This document shows, piece after piece, positions 35,034-46,392 of a DNA stretch of 64,000 nt. The position numbers and the translations under genes were made by a program. How positions within the stretch are numbered: position 1 is the first letter of the stretch; every line of letters starts with the position of its first letter. This stretch comes from Klebsiella michiganensis (GTDB taxonomy: Bacteria > Pseudomonadota > Gammaproteobacteria > Enterobacterales > Enterobacteriaceae), in the NCBI RefSeq assembly GCF_002925905.1, contig NZ_PRDB01000001.1, positions 310,001-374,000 of the forward strand, read 5' to 3'. The notes under the pieces are model-generated. The model was not told the DNA's origin, did not search any database, and saw only the letters and a list, made by a program, of their open reading frames with translations.

Positions 35034-37520
35034 TTATCGGACGACCCTAACGCGGTGGCCGATCTTTCGCATTTTGAAAAGGGCGATAGCCAGGCCCCGG
35101 GTAAATATCACGTTGATATTTATCTGAATAAGCAGCTGGTCTCCACGGAAGACGTAAACTTTAAAGCGGCAAAAGGCGGCCAGGATGATACCGGGCTGGC
35201 GCCGTGCTTTACCACCGCGCGTCTGGAACAGATGGGGGTCAATACCAAAGCCTTCCCGGGCCTGGCGAAGCTGGCGCCGGAGCAGTGCGTGCCCTTTGCC
35301 GCCATACCGGAATCCTCCACCGAGTTCGACTTTGAGCATCAGCAGCTGAACATCAGCGTGCCGCAGGCGGCGCTGAAGCAGAGCGCGCGCGGGTATATCC
35401 CCCCGGAAGAGTGGGACCAGGGGATCAACGCGCTGCTGCTGAACTATGACTTCACCGGCGGCAACAGCGGGGGTGATACCAAAGAAGACAGCTACTATCT
35501 CAACCTGCAAAGCGGCCTGAACCTCGGCGCCTGGCGCCTGCGCGACTACTCCACCTGGAACTACACCAGCGGCGAGGGTGAAACGGAGAATAAGTGGGAG
35601 CATATCAGCACCTACGTCGAGCGTACGATTGCGCCGCTGAAGGCGGAGCTTACGCTCGGGGAAAGCTACACCCCGTCGGACGTTTTCGACAGCCTCGGCT
35701 TTCGCGGCGTCCAGATTGCCTCCGACGACAACATGCTGCCGGACAGCCTGAAGGGCTTTGCGCCGACGGTCCGCGGTATCGCGAAGAGCAACGCCAGGGT
35801 CACCATCAAGCAGAACGGCTACGTTATTTACCAGACCTACGTCTCGCCGGGCGCCTTCGCCATCAACGATCTCTACCCGACCTCGTCGAGCGGCGACCTG
35901 CAGGTGACGGTAAAAGAGAGCGACGGCAGCGAAAATACCTTTACCGTGCCGTACTCCGCGGTGCCGCTGCTGCAGCGCGAAGGACGACTGAAATACGCCC
36001 TGACCGCCGGTAAATACCGCAGCACCAACGATGATCAGGATGAGGTCAATTTTGCCCAGGGAACGGCAATCTACGGCTTGCCGCATGGCTTCACGCTGTA
36101 CGGCGGTTCGCAGGTCAGCAACGACTACCACGCCTTTGCGCTGGGCGCCGGGCTGAATATGGGTGATTTCGGCGCGATCTCCGCCGATATCACCCAGGCC
36201 AACAGCACCCTCGCCGACGGCAGCCAGCACGACGGCCAGTCGGTGCGCTTCCTCTACGCCAAGGCGCTGAACGATCTCGGCACCAACTTCCAGCTGCTGG
36301 GCTATCGCTACTCGACGGAGGGGTTCTACACCCTCGACGAGACGACGTATAAAAGCATGAGCGGCTATACCGGCGACAATGAGTGGAAAGATGAGGATCA
36401 CGACGGTAAGCAGGATAAGCCGGTGTGGACCGATTACTACGATCTCTACTACACCAAAAAAGGCAAAGCGCAGCTTAATATTTCGCAGCAGGTCGGCAAA
36501 ATCGGCTCGATTTTTGTCACCGGCTCCGAACAGACCTACTGGCACACCGATGAGAAAGATCGCATGTTGCAGGTGGGCTATAACGGCAGCTGGAACGGCA
36601 TCTCCTATAGCCTGACGTGGAACTATGACAAGTCGCCGGGGGAAGATGAGGCGGACCAGATCTACGCCTTTAATATTTCGCTACCGATTGGCCAGTGGCT
36701 CTCCAGCAACCATAGCGCGGATATCTACCGTTCGGCCAACACCACCAATATGAGCTTTGGCACCACCACCGATCAGCACGGTAAGACCACCGGGACGACC
36801 GGCATCAACGGTACGCTGCTGGCGGATAACAACCTGAGCTACAACGTGCAGGAGAGCGACGGCAACCACGGCACCAGCAACAGCGGTAACGCCAACATGA
36901 GCTATCAGGGCACCTACGGTAACCTGCAGGCCGGCTACAACTACAGCGACGGCTATCACCAGGTGAACTACGGGGTCAGCGGCGGCGTGGTGGTTCACCG
37001 CAACGGCGTCACCCTTAGCCAGCCGCTCGGCGACACCAACATTCTGGTGAAAGCGCCGGGGGCGGCCGGCGTCGAGCTGGAAAACGCCACCGGGGTGAAA
37101 ACCGACTGGCGCGGCTACGCGGTGATCCCGTACGCCACCACCTATCGCCAGAACCGCGTAGCGCTGAATACCAACTCCATGGGACAGAACGTCGATATTG
37201 ACGACGCGGTCACCAACGTGGTGCCGACCCAGGGGGCGCTGGTGCGCGCCGAATTTAACGCCCACGTCGGGGTGCGCGCGCTGATGACCCTGATGCATAA
37301 CGGCAAGCCGGTCCCCGTTCGGCGCCACGGTCAGCCAGAAGGCGGGCAACAGCACCATCGTCGGCGACGACGGCCAGGCGTACCTCGCCGGGCTGCCGCT
37401 GAACGGCATGCTGGAAGTGCAGTGGGGCGAGAGCGCCGGACAGCACTGCGTGGTGAAATATCAACTTCCGGAGAGCGCGAAGCAGCAGCCGGTGAATAAA
37501 TTAAGTGAAAGGTGTCAGTG

Positions 37521-37627
37521 ATGCAATTATTTTCGCGGTTGTTTTTAATTCTGGGTGTAACCCTGGCGGGGTGGTCGTCGGTGGCATGGGGGTACACTTA
37601 TGCGTGTGAGCCAGCTAGTAGTACTAG
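37521..37627 (+). pseudogene. 5' fragment of a fimbrial subunit/adhesin gene cut by IS5-type element
   Basis: An ATG overlapping the usher stop by one base opens a frame of about 35 codons encoding a signal peptide (LFLILGVTLAGWSSVAWG) and the first residues of a mature protein (YTYACEP). In type 1-like operons this position holds a minor pilin or the tip adhesin. The IS5-type element begins at 37628 and the remainder of the gene is absent from the far side, so it has been lost, not merely interrupted. Confidence 0.82.
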
Positions 37628-38823
<1,196 letters not shown>

Positions 38824-39417
38824 TTAGGTATAGAAACGTCCTCAATTATTGCGGTCATCGGCGCGGCGGGGCTGGCGGTGGGGCTTGCGCTGCAGGGATC
38901 GCTATCAAACTTTGCCGCTGGCGTACTGTTAGTCACGCTACGTCCTTTCCGGGCCGGAAACCTGGTGCAGATCGGCGCCATTACCGGAGTGGTGGAAACC
39001 GTACATATATTTTCCACCACCTTACTCACCGCGGATAATAAAGACGTGGTGATCCCGAACGGCAAAATTATCGCCGACAGTATCGTTAACTATTCGCGCC
39101 ATCCCTTCCGGCGTATCGATTTGATGATTAGCGTCGGCTACGATAGCCGAATTGCGGAAGTGAAGCGCGTTATTCTGGCGGTCATCGATGCTGACAAACG
39201 CATCGATCGGCAGCGTGATACCACCGTTCGTCTGGCCGAACTTGGCGCCTCGTCACTTAATTTTACCGTGCGCGTGTGGGTGAAAAACACCCACTACTGG
39301 GATACCTATTACGATCTGCTGGAGAATATTAAAGAGGCGCTGGACGAACATCATATTGCGATTCCTTATCCGCAGATGGATATTCGCGTCGCCGGCACGG
39401 TACCGACGTTATCCTGA
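38824..39417 (+). pseudogene. MscS-family mechanosensitive channel, 5'-truncated by IS5-type element
   Basis: The last 197 residues of an MscS-like small-conductance channel: the pore-lining TM3 (GAAGLAVGLALQGSLSNFAAG) and the cytoplasmic cage domain ending PYPQMDIRV. The first two membrane helices (about 90 residues in E. coli MscS) are missing; upstream is IS DNA. The frame stays open into the element back to 38734, so a chimeric protein could be made, but without TM1-TM2 it should not gate normally. This is a paralog, not the core mscS at its usual E. coli locus. Confidence 0.88.
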
Positions 39418-39430
39418 TGGCTGAGATGAT

Positions 39431-39703
39431 ATGAATGCGAAAGCGATGGTGTGTATGGCTGTCTGTTTCCTGCTGACGGGCTGCGGCAGCGTCATGGGAA
39501 GAACCTCTTTGGCGGAGGGCGAAACGTGGTATCCAGGGGTTAAAACGGATATCGCGGTGATCCGCGGTGACAGCGAGTATGATTATAATTATCTTCAGGG
39601 AACATTATGGACCCTGGATACGCCACTGTCGTTTATTGGTGATACGCTGATGCTGCCGATTGATTATTTTCACGGCCCGTGGTCAATTCACTCCGGAAAA
39701 TAA
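39431..39703 (+). CDS. YceK/YidQ family lipoprotein (DUF1375)
   Basis: A 90-residue lipoprotein with a type II signal peptide and lipobox LLTGC (lipidated Cys about residue 18), followed by the conserved YPGVKTDI and TPLSFIGDTLMLPIDYF segments of the YceK/YidQ family. Its function is unknown. It lies 13 bases after the mscS-like stop and was probably the second gene of a two-gene unit whose promoter is now lost to the IS junction. Confidence 0.85.
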   Translation: MNAKAMVCMAVCFLLTGCGSVMGRTSLAEGETWYPGVKTDIAVIRGDSEYDYNYLQGTLWTLDTPLSFIGDTLMLPIDYFHGPWSIHSGK

Positions 39704-39734
39704 AAAATATATTATAAAATGGTGTTAATTCATT

Positions 39735-40316
39735 ATGAGTTCTATTTTAGATGTGGCCGTAATGTCCCCGAATCGCTATTTCTGTCTGGGGCTAAGTAGC
39801 CTGCAAGAACAAAAGTCACTGACCGCCATTCGGCTGCACTTTTGTCATGATCTGAAAAGCTTAAAAACGCTAATGGAGAGCATTGCGCTCTCCGGCGTGC
39901 TAATGGAAACGTTTGGTGAAGGAGAAAACATCTACGATGCGTTTGTTTTTGGCGATTATCTAAAAAGGCAGGCCAGAGACATCGCCGTGTTTGTTTTTCG
40001 CTCATTCTGGAGCAGCCTTTCTGATTTGCCGCACTATGCGCGCTATCATGTTTCCTCAACTGAAGATGAAATATGGCAATATTTTACACTGATACTGAAG
40101 GGCTACCATTGTAATAATTATATCTCCCGCTGGGAGGCCCTGCTGACCCATAAAGAGTATCAAGTTATCAGGATGCTGTGCTGCGGAAAGCAGTATCATC
40201 ACATAGGGAAATCACTGGGTATTACGATTAAAACCGTGAGCACGCATAAAATCAAAGCGCTGAAAAAACTCGGCGCGCCCAGCATGTCATCTTTAATTCT
40301 ACAATTTAAACGCTAA
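39735..40316 (+). CDS. LuxR-type HTH regulator
   Basis: A 193-residue regulator with a C-terminal LuxR/GerE helix-turn-helix (about 130-190, LTHKEYQVIRML... SLGITIKTVSTHKIKALKKLG). The N-terminal part has no autoinducer-binding or clear receiver signature; it resembles the small fimbria- or capsule-linked LuxR-type proteins of enterobacteria. It lies downstream of the fimbrial remnant, so it may have been a fimbrial regulator, but this is inference from position. Confidence 0.82.
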   Translation: MSSILDVAVMSPNRYFCLGLSSLQEQKSLTAIRLHFCHDLKSLKTLMESIALSGVLMETFGEGENIYDAFVFGDYLKRQARDIAVFVFRSFWSSLSDLPHYARYHVSSTEDEIWQYFTLILKGYHCNNYISRWEALLTHKEYQVIRMLCCGKQYHHIGKSLGITIKTVSTHKIKALKKLGAPSMSSLILQFKR

Positions 40317-40639
40317 TGGTCGCGCGCCGCAGGCTGCCGTGGCCAGGCGTTCATAGGCCATCCCCGGATCCCCGCATGCTGCGTATTTATCGCGCCAGCC
40401 AACGTCATCCCGCAGCAATAGCATAATCTCTTATTCTCCCTTCCTGTATTCTGCTTTCCTGTTGATGGTGTCCGTAATATATTCTCGCCAGGTTTTAATA
40501 AAAACCCCTAATAGGGTGATGAATTTGCGAAGGCTAAACGTGATTCCATGTAACAAAGCAACATGTGAACTGGCTTACATTTTCAACCGCGCTCGCCATT
40601 TATAGTGAGCGCCAGTGTTAGGGGGCGTATTCAATCATC
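40317..40639. promoter_or_regulatory. Promoter region of the fructan/DFA locus
   Basis: 323 bases without a supported gene. It contains a good CRP site (40564-40579) and a 6-base inverted repeat GCGCTC-N12-GAGCGC (40589-40612) just before the LacI-family gene, which could be its autoregulatory operator. Confidence 0.6.
40564..40579. promoter_or_regulatory. CRP-binding site upstream of the LacI-family gene
   Basis: TGTGA-ACTGGC-TTACA matches the CRP consensus TGTGA-N6-TCACA at nine of ten positions. It lies about 60 bases before the regulator ATG at 40640 and suggests catabolite control of the locus. Confidence 0.7.
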
Positions 40640-41650
40640 ATGGCATCCATTAAAGACGTAGCGAAAAGAGCTGGGGTCTCGACGGCGACCGTGTCGCGAG
40701 TGCTTAACAATCATCCCAGCGTCGTGCCGGAAACGCGGCAGGCGGTGCGTGATGCGATGGATTATCTCTGCTATGTCCCCAGCAAGAGTTCGTTTCAGCT
40801 TAGCGGGAAATGTTCAGGGCTGATTGGTGTGGTTTTGCCTAATCTGGTGAATCCTCACTTCTGCGAACTGTTGGCGACGGTGGAAGAAGAGGCCCGGTAT
40901 ATCGGCAAATCGGTGATCGTTAAAACGCATCAGAACCAGCCGCAGCAGGATAAACATATTATTCAGACCTTAGTGGGGATGGGCATTGACAGCTTGCTAT
41001 GGGTGCCGACAGAGGCTGAAGCCGAACTTTCAGAATGGTTAAGCATTACCCGGATCCCGGTCGCCGTTGTCACCCAGGTGTCCCGGTTCTTCAATTCCGT
41101 ATCGATTAACCAGGATCGGGGGGCGGAAAGTATTGCGGAACATTTTATTCATACGGGCCATCTTTCATTTGGCTTTGTTGCCCAGGAAGGGGTGGATAGC
41201 CGCAAGGTCTCGTCGTACAGCAAAAAAATATCGAGTCACGGTTTAAAGCTTGCTAGAGATAATTCGTTCTGGATAGCCAAAGGCGAGGGTGAAAAGATAT
41301 CAGGCCATATTAGTATTCTTGATGACATTATCGAGAAACTCAGCGAGCCGACGCGAACCTGTACCTGTCTGTTAGTGTATAACGATATTGCGGCAAACTA
41401 TATTATCGATGGGCTAAAAGAAAAGGGCATCTCCGTTCCTGAAGATATTGCAATTGCCAGCTTTGATAATACCCTGCTGGCGCAAACTAAAAAAATCACC
41501 AGCGTTGCACAGCCGGTAAATGAAATTGCTCACCTCGCGTTTCAGATGGTGAAACATCAACAGCAGCCGGACAGTATTGAAATGCACGAAATTGTCTCGC
41601 GGTTAATTATTCGTGAGAGCAGCGTAAAAATTAATATTACTTCCCTGTAA
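40640..41650 (+). CDS. LacI family regulator of the fructan/DFA operon
   Basis: A 336-residue LacI/GalR regulator with an N-terminal HTH (SIKDVAKRAGVSTATVSRVLNN) and a sugar-binding-protein-like core. It directly precedes a GPH symporter, GH32, GH91 and porin on the same strand and is the obvious local regulator. It is not closely similar to RafR in this window. The likely inducer is the imported fructan-derived sugar or its product; this is inference. Confidence 0.88.
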   Translation: MASIKDVAKRAGVSTATVSRVLNNHPSVVPETRQAVRDAMDYLCYVPSKSSFQLSGKCSGLIGVVLPNLVNPHFCELLATVEEEARYIGKSVIVKTHQNQPQQDKHIIQTLVGMGIDSLLWVPTEAEAELSEWLSITRIPVAVVTQVSRFFNSVSINQDRGAESIAEHFIHTGHLSFGFVAQEGVDSRKVSSYSKKISSHGLKLARDNSFWIAKGEGEKISGHISILDDIIEKLSEPTRTCTCLLVYNDIAANYIIDGLKEKGISVPEDIAIASFDNTLLAQTKKITSVAQPVNEIAHLAFQMVKHQQQPDSIEMHEIVSRLIIRESSVKINITSL

Positions 41651-41667
41651 GGGATTTATGTTTAGAA

Positions 41668-41689
41668 ATGGCGCGACATTTGGCGCCAT
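41668..41689 (+). terminator. Hairpin between the LacI-family gene and the symporter gene
   Basis: A 7-base perfect stem ATGGCGC / GCGCCAT with an 8-base loop lies 18 bases past the regulator stop and about 30 before the symporter ATG; a short CTCCTTTT follows. It may be a weak terminator or attenuator that sets regulator and structural genes at different levels, or an operator. Confidence 0.5.
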
Positions 41690-41720
41690 GGGCTCCTTTT
41701 AACAAAAAATAGGTATATTT

Positions 41721-43142
41721 ATGTCTGCTACCGCAATGGAAAAGCCAAGCGCTTATGAAAAGCTGGGGCTGAGGGAGAAGATCGGCTACGGCATGGGTGA
41801 CGCTGGTTCAGGAATGATATGGAGCGTACTGGCCCTCTATCTGACGTGGTTTTATACCGATGTATATGGCCTGAACGCCGGGGTGGTGGGCACATTATTC
41901 CTGGTTATCCGCATCTTTGACGCTTTTAGCGATCCGCTGATGGGGGCCATCTGCGACCGCACCGTGACGCGCTGGGGAAAATTCCGTCCATGGATATTAT
42001 GGATGGCGTTTCCGTTTGGTCTGGGCGCGGTACTGATGTTCACGACCCCAGAACTGAGCATGAACGGCAAGATTATCTATGCCTGGGTTACCTATCTGGT
42101 CATGTCGCTGATTTATACCGCGATTAATATTCCCTATTGCTCGGTCGGCGGCGTCATTACGCTCAATCAGAAAGAGCGCATGGGCTGCCTGTCGTGGCGC
42201 TTTTTCCTTAATGGCCTGGCAACATTAATTATCTCCTCCTCTATTCTGCCGTTAACGGACTGGCTGGGTAACGGCGACCGCGCCTCAGGTTTCCAGCTAA
42301 CCATGATCATTATGGGCGGTGCGGCAACGCTGATGTTCCTGTTCTGCTTTTCCAGCATTAAAGAGCGGGTGGTGTCGGTTAAGCAAAACGAGTCGTTGAA
42401 GAAAGACCTGCGGGATATTATCAAAAACGATCAGTGGCTCTTGATGATCACTATTACCTTCCTGAACGTTTTCCCGGCATTTATCCGCGGCGGCGTCACT
42501 ATCTATTATGCTACTTACGTCATGAAAGAGTCGGTCGGATTTATTACCTTCTTTATGGCGCTGGGCGTGGCCTGTAATATGCTGGGCAGCGTGCTTGCCA
42601 AACCGCTGACCGATCGCTTTGATAAGCTGGCGCTGTTCCGCATTATTAATATTATTCTCGGCATTCTCTCATTTGCGCTGTGGTTTGTTGATCCGCAATC
42701 CCTGACCCCGCTGATGACGCTATTCATCATTATTAACGTTCTGCATTTAATTCAGTCTGGCCCCATTCTGTGGGCAATGATGTCCGATGTCGATGACTAC
42801 GGCGACTGGAAATTTGGTAAACGCCTGACCGGCATCTCCTTCGCGGGAAACCTGTTTATGCTCAAAATGGGGCTGGCGGTCGCCGGCGCTATCGTCGCCT
42901 GGATTCTGGCGTTTACCGGCTATGTCGCGAATGAGCCGCAGCAAAATTCGCAGACCATTCAAGGCATTATCATGATGTTCTCACTGCTGCCGATGGTGAG
43001 TTATTTCATCAGCGCGTATCTGGTGCGCTACTTCAAGCTGAATAACGCGTTCCTTGAGAAAATCAAAACGGATCTTGCAAAACGTGAGCTGGAAAAAGGT
43101 CGCGGTCAACCACAGGAGGTTCAGGATGTCCCTGTCATTTAA
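41721..43142 (+). CDS. GPH-family sugar:cation symporter
   Basis: A 473-residue transporter of the glycoside-pentoside-hexuronide family (MelB, XylP, LacS relatives), with about 12 membrane segments. The family signatures are GYGMGDAGSGMIW near the N terminus, the SDPLMGAICDRT motif between helices 2 and 3, and KFRPWILW. It probably brings the disaccharide or difructose anhydride into the cytoplasm for the two glycosidases downstream. Its 3' end overlaps the GH32 gene by 17 bases. Confidence 0.88.
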   Translation: MSATAMEKPSAYEKLGLREKIGYGMGDAGSGMIWSVLALYLTWFYTDVYGLNAGVVGTLFLVIRIFDAFSDPLMGAICDRTVTRWGKFRPWILWMAFPFGLGAVLMFTTPELSMNGKIIYAWVTYLVMSLIYTAINIPYCSVGGVITLNQKERMGCLSWRFFLNGLATLIISSSILPLTDWLGNGDRASGFQLTMIIMGGAATLMFLFCFSSIKERVVSVKQNESLKKDLRDIIKNDQWLLMITITFLNVFPAFIRGGVTIYYATYVMKESVGFITFFMALGVACNMLGSVLAKPLTDRFDKLALFRIINIILGILSFALWFVDPQSLTPLMTLFIIINVLHLIQSGPILWAMMSDVDDYGDWKFGKRLTGISFAGNLFMLKMGLAVAGAIVAWILAFTGYVANEPQQNSQTIQGIIMMFSLLPMVSYFISAYLVRYFKLNNAFLEKIKTDLAKRELEKGRGQPQEVQDVPVI

Positions 43143-44814
43143 TATTAAACAAGGTCAGCGCATTGATTTGTGGCTGAAAGCGTCCGAACCGGCGGCGCAA
43201 CCCCTGTTTTCTATTCGCGTGAACGGTCAGGTTGTATTTAAGATTCAGGAGGCGCCGCGCTACTTCCAGTATTTTACCTGGACCTCGTTTCAGGACGGCG
43301 TTGCCACCCTGGAGTGGCTGCCGGAATATAGCGAGATATCGCTTTGTTACACCTGGCATCCGGATTCACTGCGCGCGCGCGGCGTTACCTTTATCGCGAC
43401 AGCCGGGCAGGATTTGCGCCTGATGAGCGGTCAGGATATTGCTGACGAGTATCTGCGGGAGCCGCTGCGTCCGGCATTGCATTTCTCGCCCCGTACCGGC
43501 TGGATGAACGACCCTAACGGGCTGCACTACAAGAACGGCGAGTGGCATCTGTTTTACCAGTATCATCCGCACTCCAGCCAATGGGGCCCCATGCACTGGA
43601 ATCATGCGGTGAGCCGCGATCTGTATCACTGGCGGCATTATCCGGTTTTCCTCCAGCCAGAGCAGAATCTTTCGGCGCTAGGCGCGACGGGCGGCGCGTT
43701 TTCCGGCAGCGCGTATATTGATAAACAAGGAAAAACCCGCTTCTGGTATACCGAACGGCTCCCGGCTTACGATCTGTATCGCGGCTACCGGGAAGTGCAG
43801 AAAATGGCCGTTGCGCACGACGACTACGATAAGCCGGAATGGGTGAAAACCGTCTTAACCGACCTGCCTGCGGGCGTGGACTGCGATTTCCGCGATCCAA
43901 AAGTGTGGTACGAAGAGGCCGATGCCACTTTTTATATGATCCTCGGCGCGTCGGTAAACGGCGATCCGGTGATGCTGCTCTTTCACTCTGCGGATAGTGA
44001 ACGCTGGACGTTCCATCATGTGCTGTATGTCGCTCCCGGCTATTTTCGCGAAAACGGCGGTCGCTGCGTCGAATGCCCGGATTTCTTCTGCCTGGATGGC
44101 GTATGGGTATTAATTATCGGCGTCGTTGGCTATACGGAGCCGACAACCGGGCGGCATAATTTGCTTTTTGCCCAGACCGGTACTTTCCGGAACGGCTATT
44201 TCACGCCGTCCGAGCAGCCGCTACAGACTTTAGATTTCGGTACGGATTTCTACGCCCTGCAAACCTGGGGCGAGGACGACCGAAGAATCGGCTTTGCCTG
44301 GTTATATAACTGGGCGACGCAGAAACCGGTGGATTCCGCTTACTCGGGGGAAATGTCGCTCCCGCGTCGCTTTCATCTCAATACGCAGCAGCGGCTATGC
44401 ATGATGCCGGAGCTGCCGCCGGAATCATTGGTCGTCAGCCGCCATGCGCTGGATGACGGTGAAATCTGGGTTAATGAGAAAGGCTGTAAAGCCGGCATTG
44501 TAACCTTTATGCCTGCCGGTGGTTTCCGTTTGACGTTAACGGGCGATAACGGCCAGCAAATCATCCTCGAACAGGAGGGTAAAAATCTGACGCTATATGA
44601 AAAAGGCCGGGACGATGGGCGTTACCGCGCGCCGGTGGCCGGCGTCAGCGACGTCACCCTGTGTTTTGATGCCGGGATTGTTGAGGTCTTCGCAAATCAG
44701 GGCAGCGTATGCGGTACGCGACGCTATTACTCATGCAGTCAGCTCACCCGGATCCAGCTCTCCGGCGCGCCGGCACAGCTTACGCAATATCGCTCGACGT
44801 ATTCGCAGGAATAA
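43126..44814 (+). CDS. GH32 family beta-fructosidase
   Basis: A 562-residue glycoside hydrolase 32 enzyme. The nucleophile Asp129 is in WMNDPNG, the transition-state Asp is in FRDPK (255-259) and the acid/base Glu316 is in ECPDF. About 115 residues precede the catalytic domain and form an extra N-terminal domain seen in some bacterial levanase/inulinase-like enzymes. No signal peptide is present, so it acts in the cytoplasm, probably cleaving inulobiose or other short beta-fructosides to fructose. The ATG at 43126 follows a CAGGAGG ribosome-binding site. Confidence 0.9.
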   Translation: MSLSFNIKQGQRIDLWLKASEPAAQPLFSIRVNGQVVFKIQEAPRYFQYFTWTSFQDGVATLEWLPEYSEISLCYTWHPDSLRARGVTFIATAGQDLRLMSGQDIADEYLREPLRPALHFSPRTGWMNDPNGLHYKNGEWHLFYQYHPHSSQWGPMHWNHAVSRDLYHWRHYPVFLQPEQNLSALGATGGAFSGSAYIDKQGKTRFWYTERLPAYDLYRGYREVQKMAVAHDDYDKPEWVKTVLTDLPAGVDCDFRDPKVWYEEADATFYMILGASVNGDPVMLLFHSADSERWTFHHVLYVAPGYFRENGGRCVECPDFFCLDGVWVLIIGVVGYTEPTTGRHNLLFAQTGTFRNGYFTPSEQPLQTLDFGTDFYALQTWGEDDRRIGFAWLYNWATQKPVDSAYSGEMSLPRRFHLNTQQRLCMMPELPPESLVVSRHALDDGEIWVNEKGCKAGIVTFMPAGGFRLTLTGDNGQQIILEQEGKNLTLYEKGRDDGRYRAPVAGVSDVTLCFDAGIVEVFANQGSVCGTRRYYSCSQLTRIQLSGAPAQLTQYRSTYSQE

Positions 44815-44873
44815 GCAAAGTCAAATTTAAGCGTTGATGTTCGATTTCTTATTATCATTAGAGGCGGTTTTTC

Positions 44874-46235
44874 ATGGTACGTAAAAATTATTATGATGTT
44901 ACGCAGTGGCACGTCGGCAACCCGTATGAGGATATTGGCGAAGTCATTAACAGTATTCTCGCCGATATTAAATCGCGACAAACTGAAACCGATATTAACG
45001 ACGGGGGTAAACCGGGCGCCGCGATTTATATTCCGCCTGGCGATTATCATCTGAAGACGCAGGTCTTAATTGATATCAGTTATTTAAAAATTATGGGTTC
45101 CGGGCATGGTTTTGTCTCCTCGAGCATTCGCTTTAATACGCCGGCGGACGAGTGGGCGAATTTGCACGATATATGGCCGGGCGGGAGCCGTATCCTGGTC
45201 GATCTCTGCCCGCAGCCCGGCGATGAAGAACACGCTGGCGCTGCATTTTACGTGAAACGCAGCGGGGCGCCGCGTATCAGTTCGGTGGCGTTCGAAAACT
45301 TCTGTATTGATGGTTTGCACTTTGTTGATGATGGGCTGGGAAACAACGACCCGGAAAATAGCTATACGAACGGCAAAACCGGGATTTATATCGCCAGCGC
45401 GCAGGACGCTTTCCGCATTACCGGGATGGGATTTATCTATCTGGAGCATGGCCTCACCACGTACAATAGCGATGCAATGGCGATCCATAATAACTTTATC
45501 GCCGAATGCGGTAACTGTATCGAGCTGCGTGGCGCCGGGCAGGCTTCAAAAATAACCGATAACCTGATTGGCGCGGGCTATAAAGGCTATTCTATTTACG
45601 CGCAAAACTTCGGGGGGTTATTGATTTCTACCAACAATATTTTCCCCCGTGGCGCAAGCAGCGTGCACTTATCGGGCGTGGTCCGCTCTAGCATCACCAG
45701 CAATCGATTCCATTCATTTTATCCGGGAATGCTCGTTCTCGAGAACAACTGTGCGGAGAATCTGATCTCGGCAAACCATTTCTTGCGCGATCGTGAACCC
45801 TGGCCGCCGATGCAGGCCTATGACAACGGCCTGGATGATGCCTATGGCTTGCTGCATATAAACGGCAGTAATAATTCGGTTATTGCTAATCATATTTCCG
45901 AAACGATTGATGTCCAGTATCTCAATCCGCAGGGAATAAAACCGGTCATCATTCGCCTTGTTTCCGGCAAAGGGAATTATATTGCGAATAACCATATCGT
46001 GGCGACCACGGAGACGTCAGCGGCGCAGTCGCAGCCCTCCGAAGAGGATGCCTGCTTTGCGGCGCAGGTCAGCGCTTTGCTGACGACGGCCAGGTTAAAA
46101 GAACTCGATGCGGTCGCCGTGCAGGTAGAAAAAGAATCCGTGCAAAACACGATACTTGATAGCGGCAGTGACGCACAGGTGGTCATAGACCGAGCGCGTA
46201 ATGCCTTCAGGGCGACACCGGTTGCTGGAAATTAA
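44874..46235 (+). CDS. GH91 inulin fructotransferase / difructose anhydride hydrolase
   Basis: A 453-residue right-handed beta-helix protein with strong resemblance to GH91 enzymes, which make difructose anhydrides (DFA I or III) from inulin or hydrolyse them to inulobiose. Conserved segments include YIPPGDYHL, KTGIYIAS, FRITGMGFIYLEH and IAECGNCIEL. Asp200 and Glu211 fall 11 residues apart, as do the catalytic Asp233/Glu244 reported for Bacillus inulin fructotransferase. There is no signal peptide, unlike secreted inulin-degrading members; with a symporter and GH32 beside it, DFA hydrolysis inside the cell is the best guess. Confidence 0.87.
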   Translation: MVRKNYYDVTQWHVGNPYEDIGEVINSILADIKSRQTETDINDGGKPGAAIYIPPGDYHLKTQVLIDISYLKIMGSGHGFVSSSIRFNTPADEWANLHDIWPGGSRILVDLCPQPGDEEHAGAAFYVKRSGAPRISSVAFENFCIDGLHFVDDGLGNNDPENSYTNGKTGIYIASAQDAFRITGMGFIYLEHGLTTYNSDAMAIHNNFIAECGNCIELRGAGQASKITDNLIGAGYKGYSIYAQNFGGLLISTNNIFPRGASSVHLSGVVRSSITSNRFHSFYPGMLVLENNCAENLISANHFLRDREPWPPMQAYDNGLDDAYGLLHINGSNNSVIANHISETIDVQYLNPQGIKPVIIRLVSGKGNYIANNHIVATTETSAAQSQPSEEDACFAAQVSALLTTARLKELDAVAVQVEKESVQNTILDSGSDAQVVIDRARNAFRATPVAGN

Positions 46236-46392
46236 TATTCACTCTGTTTGTTAATCCGTATAGCGAATAACGTTATTTAAGGAGGCAGATTACACGTTAT
46301 TTCATTCATTCTTCTGCTAAATAAAAATCAAAATATAAAAGGTGAATATTTTTATTCACCTTATCCCACCTTTTACCTCTGGGAAAATAAAA

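Larger units (their letters stand above)
33824..37521 (+). pseudogene. Fimbrial usher (FimD-like), split by IS903 and frameshifted
   Basis: The usher starts at the ATG at 33824 (signal peptide ending ALA) and continues to 33967, where IS903 interrupts it, then resumes at 35025. Removing IS903 and one 9-base duplicate restores NPAF-LSDD in frame. A second lesion follows: the C run at 37313-37316 has four bases where frame continuity needs three; downstream, the alternative frame encodes the expected PFGATVSQKAG and usher C terminus up to the TGA at 37519-37521. The intact protein would be about 875 residues. Both lesions together make a functional outer-membrane usher very unlikely. Confidence 0.92.

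Noticed and set aside
35034..36545. A 503-codon open frame opposite the usher
   Set aside because: Antisense shadow of the usher coding region; its translation shows no family and low complexity.
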